From: an uncultured Bacteroides sp.
GTDB taxonomy: Bacteria > Bacteroidota > Bacteroidia > Bacteroidales > Bacteroidaceae
Length of the DNA: 60,207 nucleotides
Assembly: GCA_902388495.1 (NCBI GenBank)
Contig: CABMPP010000024.1
Span: 1-60,207, forward strand
Direction: 5' to 3'
The notes beneath the pieces were generated by a model, which did not search any database, was not told where the DNA came from, and saw only the letters and a list, made by a program, of their open reading frames with translations. The position numbers and the translations under genes are program-made. This document shows positions 24,799-34,149 of this stretch, in pieces (within the stretch, counting starts at the first letter, position 1; every line of letters starts with the position of its first letter).

Positions 24799-25671
24799 AT
24801 GAATCAATCCGCAGATCTTTCCACCCTTTGGAAGTTTTTAGATAATATCACTAAAAACCTGAGAAGTCAGCGGTTGGCAGATGTGTCCCGTTTCATTTCC
24901 TTCTATCCTTTTGAGAGTTATGGCCCTCATAAACATCTGCGTATTGAGATCAATTATGTGAAGAAAGGAAGTTGTATTCTCCACTTGGACAATGAGAGCT
25001 TCAATTTCGTTGAAGGTGATACCATGATTATTACCTCCAACGTCAATCATGTGTTTGAGGCAGGTTCGGAAGGAGCTACACTGATGCAGCTTGAATTCCT
25101 GCCCGAAATATTTTCCGGCTTCGATCTGAACTCCTCAAGCAGTACGGACGGTACGACACCGACTCCTATTTTTCTCTTCTCGGAAGAAAATAAATTGATT
25201 AAGATCGTAAATAATATAGGTATCATGCGCGTGGTGCAGCGCATTGTAAACGAGTTGGAAGGAAAAAACTCCTATTACCAATATCTGGTGGTGATGTATT
25301 ATGCCGAATTGCTGGTGCTTATTTATCGCTATATGGCCGAAAACTATCTGCCGATCTGCAATAACGATGCATTGAAGAAGGCCATTTCCTTTATCCGCTT
25401 CAACTATCACCGGAATATCAATATCAATGACGTAGCCAAGCATGCGGGCATTGGCGAACGTTACCTCAGAAGTTTGTTCTCGCAATACCTGAACTTCTCT
25501 CCTCTGGACTATCTGAACCAGATCCGCATCAACAAATCCATCGAACTGCTTCGGAATACAGAACAGTCTGTGAAGGAAGTCAGTTTTCAGTGCGGTTTTC
25601 AGTCTCCGCAGTACTTTTCGCGCATCTTCAAACAGCAGACGGGCATCTCTCCACGCGAGGTAGCGAAGTGA
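24799..25671 (+). CDS. AraC-family transcriptional regulator
   Basis: 290 aa, cytoplasmic. Residues about 25-140 form a cupin-like effector domain (GPHKHLRIEINYVKKGSCIL; EGDTMIITSNVNHVFEAGSE). Residues about 190-288 form the AraC DNA-binding domain with two helix-turn-helix motifs (ININDVAKHAGIGERYLRSL and QSVKEVSFQCGFQSPQYFSR, then KQQTGISPREVAK). It stands 147 bases ahead of the eleven-gene glycan operon in the same direction, and no hybrid two-component system, SusR or ECF sigma/anti-sigma pair is nearby. It is the likely regulator, probably sensing a sugar or sugar-acid intermediate in the cytoplasm. Confidence 0.93.
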   Translation: MNQSADLSTLWKFLDNITKNLRSQRLADVSRFISFYPFESYGPHKHLRIEINYVKKGSCILHLDNESFNFVEGDTMIITSNVNHVFEAGSEGATLMQLEFLPEIFSGFDLNSSSSTDGTTPTPIFLFSEENKLIKIVNNIGIMRVVQRIVNELEGKNSYYQYLVVMYYAELLVLIYRYMAENYLPICNNDALKKAISFIRFNYHRNININDVAKHAGIGERYLRSLFSQYLNFSPLDYLNQIRINKSIELLRNTEQSVKEVSFQCGFQSPQYFSRIFKQQTGISPREVAK

Positions 25672-25762
25672 TATTTCCGTTTTGTGCATTTTTTCTTTTC
25701 ATACGAGCCTTTTCGGACACGTCTTACAAAGACAAATCATTCCTTTTTTTAATGAGGTCAAC

Positions 25763-25770
25763 TAACTTTG
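25763..25770 (+). promoter_or_regulatory. Bacteroidales -7 box for the glycan/oxidative sugar operon
   Basis: TAACTTTG fits TAnnTTTG, 49 bases before the ATG at 25819. A T-rich stretch about 20 bases upstream (25746-25750) could act as a weak -33. AraC sites would be expected upstream but no clear direct repeat was seen. Confidence 0.5.
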
Positions 25771-25818
25771 CCATTGTTGGAATTAGAAGAAAGTAACCTT
25801 ATTAAAATAGAATGATAA

Positions 25819-26511
25819 ATGAGAGAATGGAAAGATGATAAAGCTTTGTTGGCCTTGATAAAGGCAGAGCTTTATACGGCTGTTATCGGAGATATCATGG
25901 ATAAGATGGGATATATCCATCAATTCCTTTCTCCGCGTATTCGTCCGCTTCGTGATGACATGTTGATAGCAGGACGGGCCATGACTGTCCTGGAAGCTGA
26001 TGTGCACGAGAATACTGCGACGAGAGGAAACAACCCGCTATTGCAACGTTCCTTCGGCTTGATGCTGGAAGCATTGGATGACTTGAAGGAAGACGAAGTG
26101 TATATTTGCTCGGGCTCGTCTCCGAGGTATGCCTTGTGGGGCGAGTTGATGAGTGCCCGTGCCATACAGTGCAAGGCGGCAGGTGCTGTAGTAAACGGTT
26201 ATTCCCGCGATACCAAAGGCATTTTAGCCTTGAATTTCCCTTGCTTTTCTTATGGTCCCTATGCACAAGATCAGGCTCCCCGAGGTAAGGTCATCGACTA
26301 TCGTGTCCCTATTGAGCTGGATGGCGTTTTGGTCAATGACGGTGATATGCTGATTGGAGATATCGATGGAGTATGTGTAGTGCCCCGGCAGATAGAAGAA
26401 GAAGTTTTCAGCCGGGCACTTGAAAAAGCACGGGGCGAACGCATGGTATTGAAGAAAATACAGGAGGGCATGCGTGCACGCGATGCATTTGATAAGTTTG
26501 GTATAATGTAA
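25819..26511 (+). CDS. RraA-family protein, candidate 2-keto-3-deoxy-sugar-acid aldolase
   Basis: 230-aa cytoplasmic protein of the RraA/HMG-aldolase fold. Family markers are TAVIGDIMDKMGY near residue 20, AGRAMTVLEADVHEN near residue 50, GAVVNGYSRDTKGI near residue 122 (the R-D pair of the pyruvate/metal site) and GDIDGVCVVPRQIEEEV near residue 182. RraA-fold enzymes include divalent-metal aldolases that split 4-hydroxy-2-oxo acids to pyruvate. As first gene of an operon with a dehydrogenase, lactonase and dehydratase, it may cleave the 2-keto-3-deoxy aldonate they would produce. An RNase E inhibitor role is unlikely here. The activity is inferred from context. Confidence 0.8.
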   Translation: MREWKDDKALLALIKAELYTAVIGDIMDKMGYIHQFLSPRIRPLRDDMLIAGRAMTVLEADVHENTATRGNNPLLQRSFGLMLEALDDLKEDEVYICSGSSPRYALWGELMSARAIQCKAAGAVVNGYSRDTKGILALNFPCFSYGPYAQDQAPRGKVIDYRVPIELDGVLVNDGDMLIGDIDGVCVVPRQIEEEVFSRALEKARGERMVLKKIQEGMRARDAFDKFGIM

Positions 26512-26526
26512 TTATTAAGGTAGAAA

Positions 26527-27696
26527 ATGAAAATAACAGATGTAAAAGTATGGTTGGTGCAAGGCATCAAGTACAATTGGACATTATTAAAGGTCTATAC
26601 GGACGAAGGCTATACGGGAGTAGGCGAAGCTACCAACTGGCCGGGAAGCCCCATCGTCTATGAAGCAGCCAAGCATGTAGGGCAGCGCATAATAGGCCTG
26701 GACCCAATGAAGACCGATTTTATCTGGACAAAGCTGTATCGCGACCTCAACTGGATAGGCCCGTATGGTGCCAGCATGTGTGCCATCAGCGGTATTGATA
26801 TGGCGTTGCTCGACCTGAAAGGGAAAGTGCTGGGCGCCCCTTGCTATGAGTTGCTGGGTGGAGCTTATCGCAAGGATATTCTTCTATACGCCAACTATTG
26901 GTTCACCAAGGGCGGACATAACGAAGACGATTATGCAGCCCAGGCGCGTGCGGTGAAAGAAGCCGGTTTTACGGGACTGAAGTTCGACCCGTTTGCACAC
27001 ACCAACTATTTTTACGGCGAGGACCTTGCTTCCAATCTTACGTTGACTACTGCCCAGCAGGATTTGGCATTCAACGTTTCCAAAGCAGTGCGCGAAGCTG
27101 TAGGTCCCGAAACGGATATCATGATAGAGACACACGCCATGCTGAATTATCGTATTGCGGTGAAGATGGCAGAGCGTTTGGCTAAACTGGATATTGCCTG
27201 GTATGAAGAACCCGCCGGACCTGAAAGTTCTCAAACACTGCGTGCCATGCGCGAACGTATTCCTTCGGACGTCGCTATCTGTGTAGGCGAACGGCACTAT
27301 ACCCGTTTCGGCATTCGTTCGTTGCTTGAGAAGCATGTCTGCGATATTATTATGCCGGACATCACCCGTTGCGGTGGACCTTCGGAGATGAAGCGGATGG
27401 CTACCATGGCCGAGGCTTATAATGTATTGATTGCACCTCACAATCCGAATGGTCCGTTGTCCACGTTGGCTTCCTCTCATGTATGTGCCTCCATACCCAA
27501 TTTCTTCCGGCAGGAGTTTATGTTCAATGATGTGCCTTGGCGGGATGCGGTCATTGACCATCCTATCTCGGAAATGGTGTACGACGGTCATTTGCATTTG
27601 TCGGACCGTCCTGGTTTGGGAGTTGATTTGATTGAGGAAGAAATGGAAAAGCATCCCGGCATTGTGGCCGATGCTCCTGATAACTTTTATATTTAA
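26527..27696 (+). CDS. Enolase-superfamily sugar-acid dehydratase (mandelate racemase/muconate lactonizing type)
   Basis: 389 aa. Capping domain at residues about 1-120, then a TIM barrel. Metal ligands are readable as Glu201 (in IMIETHAML), Glu227 or Glu228 (WYEEPAG) and Glu255 (VGERHYT). His203 follows the first ligand, and His305 (IAPHNPNGP) is the likely general base. GLKFDPF near residue 155 resembles galactonate-type dehydratases. These enzymes remove water from an aldonate to give the 2-keto-3-deoxy acid. It begins 15 bases after the RraA-like gene and ends 5 bases before the SDR gene, so coupling is tight. The actual sugar acid cannot be told from sequence. Confidence 0.88.
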   Translation: MKITDVKVWLVQGIKYNWTLLKVYTDEGYTGVGEATNWPGSPIVYEAAKHVGQRIIGLDPMKTDFIWTKLYRDLNWIGPYGASMCAISGIDMALLDLKGKVLGAPCYELLGGAYRKDILLYANYWFTKGGHNEDDYAAQARAVKEAGFTGLKFDPFAHTNYFYGEDLASNLTLTTAQQDLAFNVSKAVREAVGPETDIMIETHAMLNYRIAVKMAERLAKLDIAWYEEPAGPESSQTLRAMRERIPSDVAICVGERHYTRFGIRSLLEKHVCDIIMPDITRCGGPSEMKRMATMAEAYNVLIAPHNPNGPLSTLASSHVCASIPNFFRQEFMFNDVPWRDAVIDHPISEMVYDGHLHLSDRPGLGVDLIEEEMEKHPGIVADAPDNFYI

Positions 27697-27701
27697 AAAA
27701 A

Positions 27702-28493
27702 ATGGCGTTTACTATTGACTTAACAGGAAAAGTGGTGCTGGTTACCGGAGTTTCTTCTGGCATCGGTTTAGGAACTGCACGAGAATTTGCCCGTGCCGGT
27801 GCCAATGTTGCCGGCTGTTCACGAAAGGAAACCGATGATGACAGCGTATCTGCCTTCTTGCAGGGGGTAGAGGCTGAAGGCAGTCAGGCCGTTTATGTAC
27901 AGGCGGATGTCACCAGCAAGCCGGATTTGGAAAACCTGGTTCATAAAGTCATTGAAACATTCGGCAGGCTGGATATTCTTGTTTCCAATGCCGGCATGAA
28001 TGTTTTCGAGGGCGTAGAGCAATGTGGCGAGGAACGTTGGGCGTATAATCTGGATTTGAATCTGGCTTCCCATTGGCGCTTGGCTAAACTTTGCAAGCCT
28101 TATCTGGAACAGACGGGCGAAGGAGTGATTCTGCTGATGACTTCCAATCATGCTTATAGTTCCATTCCCGGTTGTTTCCCCTATAATGTAACCAAAACGG
28201 CCATAGTAGGACTGGTACGTAGCCTGGCTATGGAGTGGGGACCTGTCATTCGTACGGTCGGTGTGGCTCCCGGCTTTGTTGATACGGCAGGAAATGATAC
28301 CTGGTTCAACTCTTTCCCGGATGCGCAGGCCGAACGTCAGCGTACGATTGATCATCATCCGGTGAAGCGGCTCGGTACGGTAGAAGAAGTGGGCGCTTTA
28401 TGTGTTTACTTGTCTTCTCCTATGGCATGTTTCATTAGTGGAACTACTATATTGATGGACGGAGGACGTTCTACTTTAATGCAGGATTTTTAG
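27702..28493 (+). CDS. Short-chain dehydrogenase/reductase (SDR)
   Basis: 263 aa, classical SDR. The dinucleotide motif TGVSSGIGLG is near residue 15, NAG (SNAGMNVFEG) near residue 94, and the catalytic triad is Ser148, Tyr161 and Lys165 (YNVTK). The C-terminus (MACFISGTTILMDGGRSTLM) is typical of sugar or 3-keto-acyl SDRs. In this operon it is the best candidate to oxidise the imported aldose to its lactone, the first step of a non-phosphorylative pathway. Alternatively it could act on a 2-keto-3-deoxy acid, as in L-fucose pathways. It starts 5 bases after the dehydratase gene. Confidence 0.9.
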   Translation: MAFTIDLTGKVVLVTGVSSGIGLGTAREFARAGANVAGCSRKETDDDSVSAFLQGVEAEGSQAVYVQADVTSKPDLENLVHKVIETFGRLDILVSNAGMNVFEGVEQCGEERWAYNLDLNLASHWRLAKLCKPYLEQTGEGVILLMTSNHAYSSIPGCFPYNVTKTAIVGLVRSLAMEWGPVIRTVGVAPGFVDTAGNDTWFNSFPDAQAERQRTIDHHPVKRLGTVEEVGALCVYLSSPMACFISGTTILMDGGRSTLMQDF

Positions 28494-28506
28494 TAAAGGC
28501 ATCATT

Positions 28507-29394
28507 ATGAAAGCAAGTTTGCTATACCGTTGTTATGACAAGACCGGAGAGGCTGTAACCTGGCTTCCCGATTCGGAGACGCTCTTGTGGGTGGACATCG
28601 ATAATGGCATCTTGCATCAGTATGATGTGGAAAACGAAGAAGGTAGCGATCATGCATTCCCTGAAATGATAACTTCCGTCATTCCTTGGAAGGGGGATGG
28701 GCAAGAAGTAATCCTGGCTATGAAGAACCGTCTGGTTGTCTATCACTTGGAACAAAAACGATATCGTACGTTACTGGACTTTACTTCTCTGCATCCGCAA
28801 CTGCGCACTAACGACTGCAAGGCATCACCGGAAGGGCGGATGTGGTGCGGAGTAATGCACCTGACGGAACATGCCGACACCGGAAGTTTATATTGTGTGG
28901 ATTGTGATCTGTCTTATGCACCTGTCTTGACAAAGCAGTGCATCCCTAATGGAATAGTGTGGAACAAGGCCGGTGACCGGATGTATTATGCCGATTCGGG
29001 CCGTGGTTGCATCGAAGAATATGAATATGACCGTTTCACCGGAACTGTTTGCCGATTACGCACAGCCGTACAAGTTCCTCCGGAGTACGGCGTTCCGGAC
29101 GGGATGACTATTGATGCCGACGGCCTGCTGTGGGTAGCGCATTGGGGAGGATCCGGAGTTTATATATGGAATCCGCTGACCGGGAAACTAATAGATAAAG
29201 TGGAAGTACCTGTTCCTAATGTAGCCTCTTGCACCTTCGGCGGCACCGGACACAATCGTTTGTTTATAACAACGGCTCTGGATGGCCTTTCGAGTGTTGA
29301 ACAAGAAAAATATCCTTTGAGTGGCAGCATATTCGTTGCCGATGTGCCGGACGTTGTTCCGGGAGAAAACCATTATCCTTTTATAACCGACTAA
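28507..29394 (+). CDS. SMP-30/gluconolactonase/LRE-family lactonase
   Basis: 295-aa six-bladed beta-propeller of the SMP-30 (regucalcin) family. Markers are the N-terminal GEAVTWLPDSETLLWVDIDN containing the metal-ligand Glu, RTNDCKASPEGRMWCGVMH near residue 98, CIPNGIVWNKAGDRMYYADS near residue 146, and PDGMTIDADGLLWVAHWGG near residue 197. These metal enzymes open sugar lactones to aldonates. Its place right after the dehydrogenase gene fits the second step of the proposed pathway. No signal peptide is present, so it is cytoplasmic with its partners. Confidence 0.9.
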   Translation: MKASLLYRCYDKTGEAVTWLPDSETLLWVDIDNGILHQYDVENEEGSDHAFPEMITSVIPWKGDGQEVILAMKNRLVVYHLEQKRYRTLLDFTSLHPQLRTNDCKASPEGRMWCGVMHLTEHADTGSLYCVDCDLSYAPVLTKQCIPNGIVWNKAGDRMYYADSGRGCIEEYEYDRFTGTVCRLRTAVQVPPEYGVPDGMTIDADGLLWVAHWGGSGVYIWNPLTGKLIDKVEVPVPNVASCTFGGTGHNRLFITTALDGLSSVEQEKYPLSGSIFVADVPDVVPGENHYPFITD

Positions 29395-29404
29395 TAGATG
29401 AATT

Positions 29405-30958
29405 ATGCATATCTCTATAATTGATTTAATCATTTTCTTCGCCTACTGTCTGCTCATCTTGTTTGTGGGACTGTTTGTCTCCCGCAAATCCAAGAAAGAG
29501 GCGCAAAGTGCTAAAGGCTACTTTCTGGCAGGAAGAGGACTCGCCTGGTGGGCGGTAGGTGCTTCCATCATCGCTTCGAATATTTCTGCCGAGCAGTTTG
29601 TCGGTATGTCCGGTTCCGGCTATGCCATCGGGCTGGCTATGGCGACTTATGAATGGATTGCGGCTTTGGGACTGTTGATTGTAGCAAAATACTTTATCCC
29701 TATCTTCCTGAAGAAGAAGATATTTACAATGCCCCAGTTCCTCGAAGAGCGTTTTGATACCCGCGTCAAGACGGTGATGGCTTTCTTCTGGCTGGTAGTC
29801 TTTGTATTTATCAACCTGACTTCCATTCTTTACTTGGGAGCTTTGACCATCGAGAAGATTATGGGAGTACCTATGATCATCGGTATACTTGGTTTGGCTA
29901 CCTTTGCCGGAATCTATTCCATCTATGGCGGTTTAAAGGCAGTGGCATTGACCGATGTCATTCAGGTGGTATTTCTGGTAGGCGGTGGACTGATTACCAC
30001 TTATATAGCACTCGACATATTGGGAGACGGGGAAGGCGTGATACGCGGTTTCAGTAACCTCTATGCGCAGGCTGAGGATAAATTCCATCTGATACTTGAC
30101 AAATCCCATCCCAGCTATATGGACCTTCCCGGCATATCGGTCATTATTGGCGGCTTGTGGGTGGCTAATCTTTATTATTGGGGATGCAACCAATACATTA
30201 TTCAGCGTGCGCTGGCAGCTAAGTCCGTACGCGAAGCGCAGAACGGAATGCTGTTTGCCGGTTTCATCAAGTTGCTTGTTCCACTGCTGGTCGTTATTCC
30301 CGGCATTGCAGCTTTTGCTTTGAATGCTCCTTTGGCTAAGTCGGATGAGGCCTATCCGTGGCTGTTGAGCAACCTGCTACCAGTAGGTATAAAGGGCATC
30401 GCTTTTGCAGCGCTCACGGCGGCTATCGTCAGTTCTTTGGCTTCGATGATGAACAGTATATCCACTATTTTCACAATGGATATCTACCGTTCTTATATCC
30501 GTCCCAAGGCAGGAGAAGCCAATCTGGTGCACGTTGGCCGCTGGGCAAGTTTCATTTCGCTGGTCATTGCAGTTGCAATAGCTCCTATGTTGTCCGGACT
30601 GGATCAGGCATTCCAGTACATTCAGGAGTTCACTGGATTTGTCAGCCCGGGTGCATTGTCCATCTTCCTTGCGGGGTTCTTTTATCAGCGGGCTACGGCT
30701 AACGGGGCGTTGGCGGCAGCTTTGGGTTCCTTTGTATTCTCTCTTCTGATGAAGTTCCTTTGTCCGGGATTGCCCTGGATGGACAGGATGGGAATTGTCT
30801 TCCTGCTCTGTTGCGGGCTGATTATTCTGCTGAGGAACCGGGCGCAGGTAAGTGTACAGCCTATTCCGCGCTCTTTGTTCCACACTGGAAAGCTCTTTAA
30901 CGTGTTGTCTTGTGTCATAATTGCCATTCTGATAGGCTTCTATTGCCTGTGGTGGTAA
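29405..30958 (+). CDS. Sodium/solute symporter (SSS family), probable sugar importer
   Basis: 517 aa, about 13-14 transmembrane helices. SSS family signatures include KGYFLAGRGLAWWAVGASII near residue 38, ISAEQFVGMSGSGYAIGLAM near residue 60, GGLKAVALTDVIQVVFLVGG near residue 177 and AALTAAIVSSLASMMNSIST near residue 337. It is similar to the SGLT-type sodium/sugar symporters of Bacteroides. Placed between the cytoplasmic oxidative enzymes and the SusC/SusD pair, it is the likely inner-membrane importer of the free monosaccharide, which suits a pathway that starts from an unphosphorylated sugar. Confidence 0.92.
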   Translation: MHISIIDLIIFFAYCLLILFVGLFVSRKSKKEAQSAKGYFLAGRGLAWWAVGASIIASNISAEQFVGMSGSGYAIGLAMATYEWIAALGLLIVAKYFIPIFLKKKIFTMPQFLEERFDTRVKTVMAFFWLVVFVFINLTSILYLGALTIEKIMGVPMIIGILGLATFAGIYSIYGGLKAVALTDVIQVVFLVGGGLITTYIALDILGDGEGVIRGFSNLYAQAEDKFHLILDKSHPSYMDLPGISVIIGGLWVANLYYWGCNQYIIQRALAAKSVREAQNGMLFAGFIKLLVPLLVVIPGIAAFALNAPLAKSDEAYPWLLSNLLPVGIKGIAFAALTAAIVSSLASMMNSISTIFTMDIYRSYIRPKAGEANLVHVGRWASFISLVIAVAIAPMLSGLDQAFQYIQEFTGFVSPGALSIFLAGFFYQRATANGALAAALGSFVFSLLMKFLCPGLPWMDRMGIVFLLCCGLIILLRNRAQVSVQPIPRSLFHTGKLFNVLSCVIIAILIGFYCLWW

Positions 30959-31022
30959 CCTGTGATATTTTTAAATTCTTGATCTATTATTTATTCTTTA
31001 AATCTAATAAATGTTTTATGTC

Positions 31023-34000
31023 ATGAGAAATTATCTATTAGTATTGCTCGGATTGTTGTTTGCAGTCGGAGTATCTGCCCAGACGGTAAAGGTTGCTGGT
31101 ACAGTTCTTGATGAGAGCGGGCAGCCATTGTTGGGCGTTAGCGTTTTTGTACAGTCAAATAAGACTCATGGTACTGTGACTGAACTGAGTGGTAAGTTTA
31201 CCATTGATATGGCGGCAGGCGAGAAGCTGGTCTTTTCTTATTTGGGGTTTGAAAACAAAGTTGTACCCGTCAGCAAAGCAGTTTCCAACTTGATTGTTGT
31301 GATGCAAGAAGACAGACAAGCTTTGGATGAAGTGGTTGTGATTGGCTACGGTACGGCAAAGAAGAAAGATATTACCGGTGCTATCTCTTCCGTTTCTGCT
31401 GACAAACTGAAAGAAACTCCGGCAGTCAGTCTGAATCAGGCTCTTCAGGGAAAGAGTGCAGGCGTGCAAGTACAGTTAGGCGACAATTCTCCCGGTGGAG
31501 GTGTCAGTGTACTTATTCGTGGTAAAGGTTCTATCAACCAATCCAATGACCCTATTTATGTGGTAGATGGTATTATAATGGAAGGTACGTTGAATAATAT
31601 CAATGTAAATGATATTGCTTCTATCGATATATTGAAGGATGCATCTGCTGCTGCCATCTATGGTTCGAGAGCAGCGAATGGAGTCGTGATTGTAACTACT
31701 AAAAAGGGCGAGGCAGGCAAGGCACGCGTATCATTCAGTGCCAGGACTTCATTCCAGTCTCCGTCCAATCTTCCTAAGATGTTGACTGCTCAGGAATTGG
31801 CTGAGATCCGTGTTGAAGGTAATGTAAACTCGCAAATGGATGCGAAGTTCCTTGCCAATCCACAGATGAGTATTGACGAGTATCGCAATCAGTTCAATGC
31901 CTTGAAGCAACAGTATATGACGGAATTGCCTACGTCTATGTTCTCGGATATAGAAAGACAAACGTTGCTCGACGGCAAAACATATGATTGGTATGACCAG
32001 ATTTCACATACCGGGATCGTTCAGGACTATACCGTCTCTTTGTCAGGCGGTACGGAGAAATCGAATTACTATATCAGCGCCAACTATTACGACCAGGATG
32101 GTATCATTCAGGGTACGGGACACCGTCGTTTCAGTTTCCGCGTGAATTTGGAACAGCAGATAAAGTCTTGGTTGAAAGTAGGAGTAAATTCAAGCTATTA
32201 TGATGGAATGACGACTCACGGAGGTGCCAGTATCGGTAACGGACTGGGTGCCAACCCTATGTATCCGTTTGAAGTAGATGGTAAGGCTCCTTTGGAATTG
32301 CCCTATTACACCAATCCGGGACAAAGTAATCCTATATTGTCTAAACAGATAGATAATGATTCTAAATCTCACCGTTTCTCTATGAACGCATATTTAAAGA
32401 TAGATTTTACGAAAGATTTATTCTTAAAGAGCAGTGTGTCTTTGGATCAGGTAAATAACTTCGCCGGATATTTTGCTCCTTCCAATATCAAGCAGGGACA
32501 GAGTGTGAAGGGAGAAGCACAGATAAAGAATGACCGGTGGACCGACTTTATGCAGGAAAACTCGTTGAACTATTCCAAACTGTTCCGTGAGGCACATCGG
32601 GTTAATGTGATGTTGGGCAATACCATCCAGTCAAACAATTATTTTGGCAATACCCAATACGGAAGTGGATTTGCTACTAACGTAATGGGTTATAACAATA
32701 TCAGTTCCGCTTCCGAGTTCCCGGCAGGCAGACAAGGCTCGAGTAAGACAAGATGGGCTTTGGCTTCCTTCATCGGAAGATTGAACTATGCTTATAAAGA
32801 CAATTACATTCTTACTGTTACCGGACGTTATGACGGAAATTCCCGCTATGCTGAGGGACATAAGTGGGGATTCTTCCCTTCCGTAGCTGGTGCATGGCGC
32901 ATCTCCGGAGAACGGTTTATGGAAAAGGCTACTTGGGTTGATGATCTGAAATTACGTGTCGGTTGGGGACAACTGGGTAACAGTAATGTAGCGCTTTATT
33001 CATCGTTTACCAAACTGTCTCCCGGAATCACCGTGGATTATCAAGGTAAGTCGGTAAACACAATACAGAACTCAGACCAGTTTATGGGTAATAAAGACTT
33101 GCGTTGGGAACGTCAGGAGCAAATTAATGCCGGTGTAGACCTGGCTGCTTTCGACAATCGTTTGCGCTTTACCTTCGATGTTTATAAAAAGAACAGTAAA
33201 GACCTGGTTTTGCAGACTCCCCTGCCTGTGACCACCGGTTATCTGAACATCTATTCCAATGTTGGTGAATTGGAAAACAAGGGAGTGGAGATCTCTGTGG
33301 GCGGACGCATTGTCTCTACCAAAGATTTCTCTTGGGATTTGGATGTGAACTGGGCTACAAATAAAAACAAACTGAAATCTTTGTATGGAGGCATCAAGGA
33401 AAGAATGAACGATGCATCCAATCCTTTGAATGCCGGCTGGTGGGTAGGAAAACCCCTGGGTACGATTTATACTTACCGCTACGAAGGCATTTGGCAGTGG
33501 GACGATGACAGAGCGTTGATGGACAAGATGAAAGACGGCCGCGAAGGTGGTGATACTTACTATCCTGGAGAAAATAAGATTGCTGATTTGGACGGCGACG
33601 GACAGATTACTACTTTGGATAGAGAGATTGTCGGCTATACCGATCCCAAAGGATACGGAGGTATCTCTACTTCTTTGAGTTATAAAAATTGGACTTTGAA
33701 TATGGTATTTAATTATGTGTATGGTAATGACGTATTCAACAGGTCGTATCACGAATATACGTTAGGTGCCGGATATGGTTTCCTCAATATGTTCAATGAC
33801 GAACTGGATCGTTGGAATGTTAACAATACGAATGGTTCTATTCCGAGAGCCCACTCTAATAATCTGGATAGAATGTTGGTTTCCAGCAGAGTCATGCAAG
33901 ATGGGTCATATTTGCGCATGAAGAATATAGCGTTGAACTATCAATTCCCGTCACAATGGATCAGCAAAGCCGGTTTGAGCAGCCTGAATATTTACGTTTC

Positions 34001-34124
34001 AGGGGAGAACCTGCTGACGTGGACCAAGTTCAAAGGCTCTGATCCGGAGTCTGTAAGTACGGGATATGATGAAACTTATCCGAATGCCCGTTCCTTTACG
34101 ATCGGACTGAATGTTAGCTTTTAA
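31023..34124 (+). CDS. SusC/RagA-type TonB-dependent outer membrane transporter
   Basis: 1033 aa from the ATG at 31023, which opens the signal peptide MRNYLLVLLGLLFAVGVSAQ; an ATG four codons upstream is in frame. After it comes a carboxypeptidase-regulatory-like domain (VAGTVLDESGQPLLGVSVFV), then a TonB plug (LDEVVVIGYGTAKKKDITGA; VSVLIRGKGSINQSNDPIYV), and a long 22-strand barrel ending ARSFTIGLNVSF. No FecA-type signalling extension is present, in keeping with control by an AraC protein rather than an ECF system. It imports oligosaccharides together with the SusD-like lipoprotein encoded 25 bases downstream. Confidence 0.96.
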   Translation: MRNYLLVLLGLLFAVGVSAQTVKVAGTVLDESGQPLLGVSVFVQSNKTHGTVTELSGKFTIDMAAGEKLVFSYLGFENKVVPVSKAVSNLIVVMQEDRQALDEVVVIGYGTAKKKDITGAISSVSADKLKETPAVSLNQALQGKSAGVQVQLGDNSPGGGVSVLIRGKGSINQSNDPIYVVDGIIMEGTLNNINVNDIASIDILKDASAAAIYGSRAANGVVIVTTKKGEAGKARVSFSARTSFQSPSNLPKMLTAQELAEIRVEGNVNSQMDAKFLANPQMSIDEYRNQFNALKQQYMTELPTSMFSDIERQTLLDGKTYDWYDQISHTGIVQDYTVSLSGGTEKSNYYISANYYDQDGIIQGTGHRRFSFRVNLEQQIKSWLKVGVNSSYYDGMTTHGGASIGNGLGANPMYPFEVDGKAPLELPYYTNPGQSNPILSKQIDNDSKSHRFSMNAYLKIDFTKDLFLKSSVSLDQVNNFAGYFAPSNIKQGQSVKGEAQIKNDRWTDFMQENSLNYSKLFREAHRVNVMLGNTIQSNNYFGNTQYGSGFATNVMGYNNISSASEFPAGRQGSSKTRWALASFIGRLNYAYKDNYILTVTGRYDGNSRYAEGHKWGFFPSVAGAWRISGERFMEKATWVDDLKLRVGWGQLGNSNVALYSSFTKLSPGITVDYQGKSVNTIQNSDQFMGNKDLRWERQEQINAGVDLAAFDNRLRFTFDVYKKNSKDLVLQTPLPVTTGYLNIYSNVGELENKGVEISVGGRIVSTKDFSWDLDVNWATNKNKLKSLYGGIKERMNDASNPLNAGWWVGKPLGTIYTYRYEGIWQWDDDRALMDKMKDGREGGDTYYPGENKIADLDGDGQITTLDREIVGYTDPKGYGGISTSLSYKNWTLNMVFNYVYGNDVFNRSYHEYTLGAGYGFLNMFNDELDRWNVNNTNGSIPRAHSNNLDRMLVSSRVMQDGSYLRMKNIALNYQFPSQWISKAGLSSLNIYVSGENLLTWTKFKGSDPESVSTGYDETYPNARSFTIGLNVSF

Positions 34125-34149
34125 TGTTGTACCACTAATAATATGAAGT

